From Hippasteria phrygiana (Eukaryota > Echinodermata > Asteroidea > Valvatida > Goniasteridae): a stretch of 64,000 bases of DNA. This document shows positions 56,611 to 64,000 of the stretch, in pieces. The notes below the pieces were generated by a model. That model was not told where the DNA came from, searched no databases, and saw nothing but the letters and a program-made list of their open reading frames with translations. The stretch covers positions 3,906,001-3,970,000 of the forward strand of contig JAZGUH010000117.1 of the NCBI GenBank assembly GCA_037893225.1. The letters run 5' to 3'. The translations under genes were made by a program, and so were the position numbers. Every line of letters starts with the position of its first letter. Position 1 is the stretch's first letter.

Positions 56611-56755
56611 TTAACCCTTTGCGTACGGAAGATGCCATATGGTGCCAAAAAAAGCAGTGCCACCAGGCCGGATGATGCCATTTGCTGCTGTTTGCCATTG
56701 TTGGATTATTGTATATGTTATGCTTGACTGCACAAACACATTGTAACTGCTAATC
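56611..56755. mobile_element. TTAA MITE, family A copy 3, 3' truncated
   Basis: It begins TTAACCCTTTGCGTACGG and follows the 40506 copy through GTGCCACCAGGCCGGATGA and CTGCACAAACACATTGTA, then breaks off. The surrounding 55915-57410 is otherwise intronic, with the recurring phrase CCAATTTCATAGAGCTGTTTAAGC and its relatives. Confidence 0.75.
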
Positions 56756-57410
56756 TGCTTGTGCATCATCTATTCATGCATAATGTAACATAATGTAATC
56801 TGTAAACTGCATGTTCAATATCACTGATAAATTGTTCAAAACCATGAATACCACATGTACATGGGTGCAACACTGTTGGCCATCTTCAAAGACATGCCAA
56901 GCACTCAACTGAACAGAGAAGAACTTTGCTAATAGTAGAAACCAGGGGCCAATTTCATAGAGCTGTTTAAGCACAAAAATTGCTTAAGCAAAAAACAAAA
57001 AAAATCAGGTTATTGGCCAAAACTCCATGCGATGTATATTGCTCGTCACTGGTATTTAGCTGTTGTTTACTAATAGCATAACAATCACAGAGTTTTGGCT
57101 GTTTTTGTGGCAAGGGTTTTGTTTGTGCTTAAGCAAATTGTGTGCCTAAGCAGCTCTATGAAATTGGCCCCAGCAGGTTTACCAGCCAAAAATGCTAGGT
57201 GATGTATGCTGCTACTAACTGGTTCTCTGTTGATCTTTGTTTAGCAACATTTTCTGCTTAATGACTCCACGAAATACATGTAGGCCCACAAAAATATGGA
57301 CAACCTTTCTGGTTTTGGACTGTCTGGCATACTCACAAGAACCGACCTCTAACAGCGTCTCTTATCAACTGAACAAAAATTCAAGCCATATTTGTCTTAT
57401 TTATTTTGCT

Positions 57411-57624
57411 ATAGGCAGAGTTGTATTCGAGTCCCTGCAAGTCCTTTCGCAAGCCCAGTCAGAAGTCCTTTTATAAAGCCAGTCTGGATGAACAATGACA
57501 AAGGAATGCCTTTGTCAAAGCTCATTTGAATAGCTTGTGATTGGGATTAGGAATGGAGGGCTTGTGATGGACTTGCAGGGACTTGTGAAAGGACTTGCAG
57601 GGACTCGCACACAACTCTGGCTAT
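57411..57624. mobile_element. short inverted-repeat MITE
   Basis: The ends ATAGGCAGAGTTGT and ACAACTCTGGCTAT are inverted with one mismatch. Complementarity continues through GAGTCCCTGCAAGTCCTTTC. The flanks are compatible with a TA target. Confidence 0.65.
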
Positions 57625-57742
57625 AGGTCTTAAAATATCCAGCCCTAATGAAGGCAATGAAAATGGAAAAATCGTAAACAAGACGAAGATAATCATGATG
57701 CGCAGTAAATGTGATTGGCTCAAACCGAGCGTGTGCACTAAC

Positions 57743-57841
57743 CTTCTGACCTCATCCGGTACATAAATATACTCCATGTTGACTAATGCGGACAGTTCAT
57801 CCAAGCTTTCCACAAACTTCAGTTTTCTGCTGAATTTGGAA
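57743..57841 (-). CDS. bnip2-like: BNIP2-like protein, exon (end of BCH domain)
   Basis: The acceptor is tttttccctcag and the donor gttagt. The 99-nt exon is read in phase 2 to phase 2. It encodes SSKFSRKLKFVESLDELSAL and then VNMEYIYVPDEVRR, closely matching the end of the BNIP2 BCH domain (SSKFSQKI, LAEL, VPMEYVGIPE). This is the last exon whose identity is certain; the next certain acceptor on this strand is 14 kb downstream at 43604. Confidence 0.95.
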
Positions 57842-58070
57842 CTGAGGGAAAAAAATACATACAGCACAACTATTAGTCACTATCAGATATACCAATAATT
57901 TGTAAACCAAAAAGCAATTTATAATTGTTTATTATATTGTTTGTGTCATGTCATATTCTTTTTTCCCCTCGTCACCATGAGAGCACAGTGCTAATATCTG
58001 CACTCAATGGCACTCGAAGAAGAAATAAATAAAACAAATAGTGGTAATTGCATTCCTGCAGAGAAGTTTG

Positions 58071-58257
58071 GCCTATAAAATTGGGAATTTGTTTTGGTTA
58101 TCTATCAAAGATTCATCCTCTATTTAGATCTGGAGCCAAGAAAACCGTAAAGGTGGTAGGGCTGGAAAATCTAAAGTGTGGCCAACCCTACCACCTCTGT
58201 TGTAGCCCCGTACCTAGTGGCTTTTAGCCTTGTATTGGGGCGACTTCCATAAAACCC
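58071..58257. repeat. dispersed repeat, family E copy 2
   Basis: The same phrases as 52832-53040, including ATCCTCTATTTAGATCTGG and GTGGCTTTTAGCCTTG, in the same orientation. Confidence 0.75.
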
Positions 58258-58333
58258 CCCAAAAAAACCAAGATTGACCAAGATAGAGAGAAGCAGCAGC
58301 TTAGAATCTGACTCATGGGTGACACTGACTCAC

Positions 58334-58420
58334 CTTATGAACGGTCTCGTGAATCGAATAATGGTCCTGAGCAATGTAGTAGTATGGACAATGTACAGAC
58401 CCTTCAGGTTCTTTCGGAGT
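58334..58420 (-). CDS. bnip2-like: BNIP2-like protein, exon (BCH domain)
   Basis: The acceptor is gtgttttcag and the donor gtgagt; 87 nt, phase 2 in and out. It encodes KLRKNLKGLYIVHTTTLL and then RTIIRFTRPFIR. BNIP2 has [20 protein letters not shown] here. The normally conserved Pro after His is Thr in this protein. Confidence 0.95.
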
Positions 58421-59163
58421 CTGAAAACACAGACATAAAAATCAGTGGTTATTCAATTCATATTCAAATTCAATTTTAGTGGTCGACACTGCTTGAAATG
58501 CATGATTCAAACAATGAGATAACGAACATCGTACTGCACTGTGTTTGAAGCACACACAAAAGTACCTAGCCACAAGGTATTTGATAATGTCATATATTTT
58601 GGTCTTGTTTCAGTGTGAGGGGCTGGTTCTTCCACATAATCCTCTGTAGCTCACACCTCGAGCGTCCTACGGCTTGTTATGGGCGATTTGCATTAAAAAA
58701 AGAAAAGAAAAAAAGCTACACTCCTGTGCAGAATTAGTAGAACATCTTATAGCATGCTTACAAGTTTCCCGGCAAAACCTCACTCCTATCTATGGTTCAA
58801 TATTGAGTGCTTTGAACTTGGGTGCTATTTAGTGGGGGAAACATGCAGACAGAATTGTATAGAGCTCTGTCATCAAGGCTGAGAAGAAGATGAGTGCCAA
58901 CAAATTATGTACAGGATTGTAGGTCAAATGAACTAGGGGTGTGCATTTACGGGTAGTACAGGAATCGGGTACCTATATTTTTAAAAAACACGGTTACCCG
59001 TTAAAGAAAGCCAATCCCAAAAATTAAATCTTGGAAATTGCTCTTCATATTTGTTCATAAAGGTCCGTACGTTAATACTACCACATCAGAGCATCAATGC
59101 AACAAGATGCAAGTGTGTACAGTGACCTCTATAGAGAATTTCTTTTTTTAAATGTACACCTAC

Positions 59164-59295
59164 TTTCTGTCGATCATCTGATAACATTTCCTCATCCAGT
59201 TCAGACTAGGGATACGATTCTTAGGAGCTGATCCATGGAAGTAAACAATCACATACTCATTGGCCACAAGTAGTTCCAGGGTACTGATCACGTAT
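59164..59295 (-). CDS. bnip2-like: BNIP2-like protein, exon (BCH domain)
   Basis: The acceptor is ccatctcag and the donor gtaggt; 132 nt, phase 2 in and out. It encodes [20 protein letters not shown] and then [25 protein letters not shown]. The match to BNIP2 (VIGTLELLVAENYMIVYLNG, MPSLGWLRKCYQQIDRR) is strong. The RRK basic patch of BNIP2 is KNR here. Confidence 0.96.
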
Positions 59296-60106
59296 CTGAG
59301 ATGGAAGAAAATTAAGACAACTGGACAATTTTACGAGCACTGTATACTGTTGTGGGTTTCCTTGGTCGGGAGACGCGAATTAAGTAAAAGAATAAGGGCA
59401 TTGACTCGAACTTTTAACTCGGGAACTGAATCGTCTATTTCTGGAGATCAGACACAGGTCTGATCTGTCCCAAGTCAGAACAACAACTCTTTATTCACAT
59501 CGTGTAATTCGTACTTGTTTAGAAAGAGTACAGAAGAAAGTATTCCATCATAACACTTACAATATAACTGTAGTACAACGGTAGTGTTTAGCGTGGCAAA
59601 ACAACTATACGTACTCCACCAAGAGAGGGCGCTGCGTGTTCAATCATGTTCACGCAGTTTACATGGTGTTCTAAATTACGCACAGCAGGTGCACGTAAAA
59701 TGTACATCGTCGATGCAGGTGCTTTGCGTTCACAGCGTGCACGCACAGGTTTTTACAAAGCGCATGTAATGCAGTAGCTCAATTACCAATAGTCAATAAG
59801 CAGTTAACTATAATCGATGAGCAATAAAGACTGTGTAATTTCACAATACATTTATACACAAACTCACAGCTCAATTGTGCACATTATCATGATAAATGTG
59901 TTTCATGGGACAGATCCCAAAAGTCAGGACAAACACAAAAACAACACTGGGGAAACGGTAGGGAAAGTATGCCACAACTGGATAAACTTATAAAAAAGAA
60001 AAAAACTTTACTTTTGAACTGGTTGAATTACATACATTTATAAATATTAAGAGGCAATGTTTTCCAGCCTCTTGAAACCAGCACCTGAGAAAGTCTGTCT
60101 TCTGCT
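59296..60106. other. intron, nothing recognised
   Basis: CpG-richer around 59570-59760 than the rest of the intron, but no exon or repeat can be supported. Confidence 0.45.
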
Positions 60107-60328
60107 CAATAAGCCAGTTCGGTATTTTAACTGCGCATTTGCACAATGACATTTTATCCCGAATGACCCACGTGACCTAACGTGTGCGTGTGAATGCAAA
60201 AGGTGGTCGGACAACGTGCACATATTAAATTCAATTAGAATGGGCGTTCGCGTAACGTGGCGTGACATTACGTCGGCAATTTTATCCCGAATAACCTTTG
60301 ACCTTTGAGATACCGAACTGGCTTATTG
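60107..60328. mobile_element. inverted-repeat element, CAATAAGCC family copy 2
   Basis: Ends CAATAAGCCAGTTCGGTA and TACCGAACTGGCTTATTG, as in 46644-47029, plus internal TTTTATCCCGAAT on both sides. The interior differs from copy 1. Confidence 0.8.
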
Positions 60329-60441
60329 AGAACACTGATTCTAGAGCGTCTAGTGAAGTAATTTTACAAGTTAATACTTACAGCAAAAATACAGTCTTAG
60401 TGAACGTATTACATACGGCAGTCATGGGTCATATTGGGACA

Positions 60442-60661
60442 TTAACACTAACTATCCTACGTCTTACAAACTCCAACAGCAGGTTGTGTTGAATATTGAT
60501 GGGTTCAGGACTGTAGCGCCTTGGCACCATTACTTAGCATGGACACATGATGCCCCAATTTTTCCAAATCCAAAGAATGTGCCATAAGTATACTGCACAA
60601 TGTTGGATTTTGACAAGTTGAGGACACCTCCTAGTAAAAATACCCAGGGGGTTAGGGTTAA
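60442..60661. mobile_element. TTAA MITE, family C, full copy
   Basis: From TTAACACTAACTATCC to GGGGGTTAGGGTTAA, 220 bp. It shares GCGCCTTGGCACCAT and AAAGAATGTGCCAT with 18658-18878, and its first half with 10537-10636. Confidence 0.8.
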
Positions 60662-60736
60662 AGTCCATTCAAAATATAAGACAAAAGATGCAGCTAAAAC
60701 CACAATGAATCTCCGTGAATACGAGTTGTAACTTAC

Positions 60737-60839
60737 AGGAAGAGGTTGTTCATGATGTAGTTGTAATCTTTACGGGACTTGTCTGGCATGTAACAGGAAG
60801 CCAGTACAATGATAGCATTGACTCCGTCACCATAGTAAC
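60737..60839 (-). CDS. bnip2-like: BNIP2-like protein, exon (BCH domain)
   Basis: The acceptor is ggtctggacag and the donor gtaagt; 103 nt, phase 1 in, phase 2 out. It encodes [20 protein letters not shown] and then [15 protein letters not shown], the core start of the BCH fold (BNIP2: GYYGDGLNAIVVFAVCFMPE). Confidence 0.96.
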
Positions 60840-61014
60840 CTGTCCAGACCAGAGAAAGAAAAAAAACCAGTTATTTAAACAGGAAACAGAGCTATTGTAA
60901 TGACACACAATGTGCACTCAAAACCTTCACATTTCCTTTTCTCAAAACAACATGAAACTGAGAAGATGGAATTTGCATCGGAGATGTGTTAATTAAAATT
61001 GCCCTTTCTTGATG

Positions 61015-61158
61015 TAGTGTATGAAGCACTGTATGCTCAATGCTTTCCGAGAGCCTGTGGGAAAAGATTCACAGGTTTACTGAGGTGGGACTCGAACCCA
61101 CAACCTCCTGCTTACTAGTGCAGACGGCCCTGCTGACCCCGGCAAGCTCAGTGGTGGA
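61015..61158 (-). repeat. tRNA-like dispersed repeat
   Basis: Minus-strand B box GGTTCGAGTCC with the same context (AGCAGGAGGTTGTG, CACAGGCTCTCGGAAAGC) as the palindrome at 42317-42570. The A-box side is altered (GGTGGAGTGG). It reads as a SINE or foldback remnant. Confidence 0.65.
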
Positions 61159-61238
61159 GTGGTTATTATGAAAGCTATCTCTGAAAGCTTAGAGATAATA
61201 ATTCTCTCTTATACTGCACGCAAGAAACTATACTATAC

Positions 61239-61400
61239 CTCCATGAGACAGAACCTTCTTGTAAGGATTGATGGCTCTCATGTCCAGCGTGAACTCCTTG
61301 TTAGCGATAACCACCTTACGCCAATTACGTCTATCGTCCATCTCTTCCTTAGCCGTGTACTCAGGGATGGGTTCTACTCCCGGAGACTGTAGGGAGTCAT
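61239..61400 (-). CDS. bnip2-like: BNIP2-like protein, exon (pre-BCH and BCH start)
   Basis: The acceptor is ctctctgcag and the donor gtatag; 162 nt, phase 1 in and out. It encodes DDSLQSPGVEPIPEYTAKEE, then MDDRRNWRKVVIANKEFTLD and MRAIRNPYKK-type sequence (read here as MRAINPYKKVLSHG). BNIP2 has ITEYTAAEEKEDGRRWRMF and MKAIEPYKKVISHGG at this place. The first residues complete the SWDDD motif started in the preceding exon. Confidence 0.96.
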
Positions 61401-61554
61401 CTGCAGAGAGAGAAGGCCAATCACTGAACTCGGAAGCTTCGACATCTTCAAAAGTTCAGGGTAATTTTAATTTATTCTATAAGCCCACAAGAAAGTACCA
61501 CAGAACATAAACAAATAAAAATAAAAAAAGGACCCCAACATGTTAAACAAATAA

Positions 61555-62470
61555 AATAAAAAAGAACAAATTAACATGTGAAGCACACGCTTACAGAACA
61601 TCTCAAATAATAGCACGATCTAACAGAACTAAAACCTTATAGAAGAGGAAAGTGAAAGAAGACAACACATGTAACAGAATAGAACAGAAAAGAACAGAAT
61701 GCACAAACAAATATTGCAGAATATTAAAAAGCAAACTAAAAAGACACGCCCCACCTAAAAAAAAAAAAAACAGTGAGTGGGTATTGTTAGATGTTAGAAT
61801 GGATATTAATTTAACAGAACTGAACAGTATAAAACAGATAACAAAACAGACAACAGAATAGAAAAGAATAGAACAAAACACTGTACCTCATGTACACACT
61901 ATACACATGAGGGAACAGAAGAAGACGGTCTTAAATAGTTTACATTTAAAGATGAAAATAAATTAAAACTGTTGCAAACTGCTGACTGACTGACTGAATG
62001 GACCTGAAATATACAAATCAAAAAATTAGCTGGCCCGACATTTCGAACCTAAGCAAGTTCTTTCTCCACATTTAAAGATGTTAGAATGGAAGTGCGTTTT
62101 TCTACAAAGGAGAGCATGCAACATCGTAGAATAGAACAGAACAAACGAGAGCAAAACACATACAAAGCAAGAAAACTGAGCGACAAGAACCAGGCTAAAG
62201 GAAAGGAATGAAAGCAGAAAAACAAAAGTAGAACAGAAGGCTACAGAACAGACACATGCAAAACATAAATTATACAAAATAGATACAGAATAGAAGAAAC
62301 ACAAAAAAGACCAAATACAGAACAGACATAGAACTGAACAGAACCAAACAGTACAGAAAAAAAACAGAAAAAAAAAAAAAACAGACACAAACATACAGAA
62401 CCACCTAAAACAGCTTCCAGACAGAACACCAACAGATACTGAACCTACAGATCTACAGAACACATATGAC
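61555..62470. repeat. AGAACAGA-rich low-complexity tract
   Basis: Nearly 900 bases built from degenerate GAACAGAA / GAATAGAA / ACAAAACA words. The minus-strand frames over it (Phe/Cys/Ser/Leu-rich) are artefacts of the repeat. It lies in an intron of the BNIP2-like gene. Confidence 0.8.
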
Positions 62471-62610
62471 ACAGAACAGGACAGTGTTTGAAACTGATGT
62501 TAAAATGAATGTCTTGTTGATTAGCCTGATGACTGGCATTAGTTTGTTACTCCCGTGTGACAAGGCGCATGGTGCACAGAGCGGATGGTGCCGGATCGAC
62601 CAAATCTTAC

Positions 62611-62763
62611 CATCCCAAGACATCTCAACGCTGCTGGGTGTAAGGACGGCTGGTGTCGAGGGAGCGCTCGGGGCGTCTCCTTCCATGTTAAGTGACAGCC
62701 CCGCTGGGATGGGGACCACCTTCCGGGGACTGTTACTCCAGCTTCTCTGCTCGCGGACATCAG
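62611..62763 (-). CDS. bnip2-like: BNIP2-like protein, exon (N-terminal regulatory part)
   Basis: The acceptor is cttcaactcccag and the donor gtaaga; 153 nt, phase 1 in and out. It encodes ADVREQRSWSNSPRKVVPIP, a Pro/Ser-rich middle and PSSVEMSWD. Spliced to the next exon this gives EMSWDDDS (visible residues 91-98). The pattern matches the kinesin-light-chain-binding W-acidic motif present at the same place in caytaxin and BNIP2 (EWEDD). Confidence 0.9.
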
Positions 62764-63554
62764 CTGGGAGTTGAAGTTTAATTTATGAATTTTAAGCATG
62801 CAAGGGGGGGGGGGGGGGGGTGAAGCCAAATTCTCCAGAGCTACCAAAGAGAAAATACTGTTTCTACAGAATTGATCTATTGCTCATTAGTGCAAAGCCC
62901 CCGAAAAATGCATTTTATTCTGACAGTGTATCGACATTCCTAAGAAAATTATGTGACAATTGAAATGTTAATGTTTTTCATTCTTGGAAACTGGCTGGAA
63001 CAGGTTTCCTGTGAATTGCCTCATGTGACATGGACTTAGACAACAATATGGAACTTTGAGTGGTAAGTTTTGTCTCATATTTTGCGCACTCATCGTCAAA
63101 TTGCAGTTGATGTGACTGGACAATATTTCACAAGCTGCATCGACACTCTTCCACCGAGAGAGGTCGAATAAGTTTGATGACATTTAAGAGCTCACAACCA
63201 GAAGGCAATGCATCTTTTGCATCTCTTTGCCTGGCAATCAGTACAACACAATAAGCAAATATTTCTGCAAAGCACATTCTGTTTGATAACTCAATCAAAA
63301 AGGCCTCTCACTGGAAAAGCAAGACAATTTTGCACAGTTGACAGAGAGTGAAATCATTTATGCACTTCACTTGTGTTTCTAGGAAGATGCTACTAGTTTA
63401 ACCAGTAGAACAAAGACTTTCTCCAGACTGCCTTCTGAATCTTCTTTGCAAGAGGGGCCCTCCTGTAATCAGTGATGTACACTGAACATGACACCTTCTA
63501 TAAAATCAAACCATCACCATAATCACTTCCATCACTGCTCTTGTACAAGCGTAC
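62764..63554. other. intron, nothing but a poly-G run
   Basis: A run of 18 G at about 62803-62820. No other feature. Confidence 0.5.
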
Positions 63555-63687
63555 CTGGTAGTGATGATTCATCAACGTCATCTTCTTCGTCGAATCCATC
63601 ATCCCCAGCTAGTTTTTCTGCCCAGGCACTCATGCCCTCGACTGAGCCATCGTCTGAGAGGATACTGTCACGGTTATGTCTGTTATC
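63555..63687 (-). CDS. bnip2-like: BNIP2-like protein, most upstream exon in the window
   Basis: BNIP2-family proteins (BNIP2, BNIPL, caytaxin/ATCAY, PRUNE2) carry a C-terminal BCH domain, a CRAL-TRIO-like fold that binds small GTPases or their regulators; several link cargo to kinesin. This exon (acceptor caagttcaagttcaag-type lead ending ttgcag, donor gtacgc; 133 nt, leaving in phase 1) encodes DNRHNRDSILSDDGSVEGMS and then AWAEKLAGDDGFDEEDDVDE. It is an acidic stretch like the SDGSVLSDD region of BNIP2. The exons 63555, 62611, 61239, 60737, 59164, 58334 and 57743 join without a frame break to 289 residues. The true N-terminus lies beyond the right edge. Confidence 0.9.
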
Positions 63688-63785
63688 CTGCAAGTTCAAG
63701 TTAGTGCAGTTTAATTATGGATACATGTAGAGCTGAAAGTCAAATAATGCTAATTTTCTATTTAATGGAAGTTGCTGAAAGTCCC

Positions 63786-63951
63786 TCTAGGTAAAGAGCT
63801 ACAACTGAGGTGGTGGGGTAGGCGATATTTTAGATTGCCAGCCCTACCACCCCTTACGTTTCATTGGTACAGATCTAAATAGAGGATAAATCTTCAACAG
63901 ATAAAGAAATGATCCCAATTTTCATACCTATAGACCCAGGCGGGGTAACTT
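63786..63951. repeat. dispersed repeat, family E copy 3 (reversed)
   Basis: Reverse-complement relative of 52832-53040 and 58071-58257 (ATCTAAATAGAGGAT, CCAGCCCTACCACC). Confidence 0.75.
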
Positions 63952-64000
63952 CCACCGTTGGTGAGACCTACTCACCTCCCCCCTTTAAATGACGGAAACA

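Noticed and set aside
61603..62472. Minus-strand Phe/Cys/Ser/Leu-rich frames that look like membrane proteins
   Set aside because: They are translations of a degenerate AGAACAGA low-complexity tract.

Overview
The window is metazoan nuclear DNA. Its genes are interrupted by GT-AG introns, exons are short and far apart, and most of the sequence is AT-rich non-coding DNA full of small transposon relics. Three recognisable protein genes are present: centrin-3, a POGZ/ZNF280-type zinc-finger protein and a BNIP2-family BCH-domain protein. Together with the MITE-rich background they suggest a marine invertebrate, most likely a deuterostome such as an echinoderm. That placement is inference; nothing here names the species.

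Layout. (1) 1-3391, plus strand: the last four coding exons of centrin-3; only about six N-terminal residues lie outside the left edge. (2) 3.4-10.6 kb: intergenic foldback elements, plus an orphan pogo/CENP-B-type DNA-binding ORF on the minus strand (8896-9288). (3) 10832-13564, minus strand: a single-exon 910-aa coding region with a nine-finger block and an acidic tail that looks built for SUMO binding. (4) 13.6-30.5 kb: a repeat field. It holds a large array of TGACGTCA-rich repeats (17.1-19.4, 20.6-23.0 and 28.8-29.2 kb), TTAA-flanked MITEs nested inside it, and a 1.29-kb tandem duplication (25.1-27.6 kb). (5) 30.5-30.83 kb: a candidate plus-strand promoter and first exon with a consensus splice donor and no recognised downstream gene. 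(6) 31-43 kb: intergenic, with more foldback and tRNA-derived elements. (7) 43.0-63.7 kb, minus strand: a BNIP2-like gene with seven certain exons (57743-63687), whose phases join perfectly, and a distant 3' exon at about 43 kb that is open in two frames. Two further candidate exons at 50.5 and 53.8 kb would join the well-supported BCH exons to the long frame. The long intron region carries hAT MITEs with exact 8-bp target duplications, a 14-bp minisatellite and several TTAA elements.

The three genes have no evident functional link: centriole/basal body calcium binding, chromatin or transcription control, and BCH-domain trafficking or kinesin-adaptor signalling. The most informative material is structural. 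There are several MITE families using TTAA target sites, one with a visible empty site. A pogo DNA-binding ORF lies downstream of, and on the same strand as, a zinc-finger gene of the POGZ type. The 3' end of the BNIP2-like gene appears to use two reading frames.
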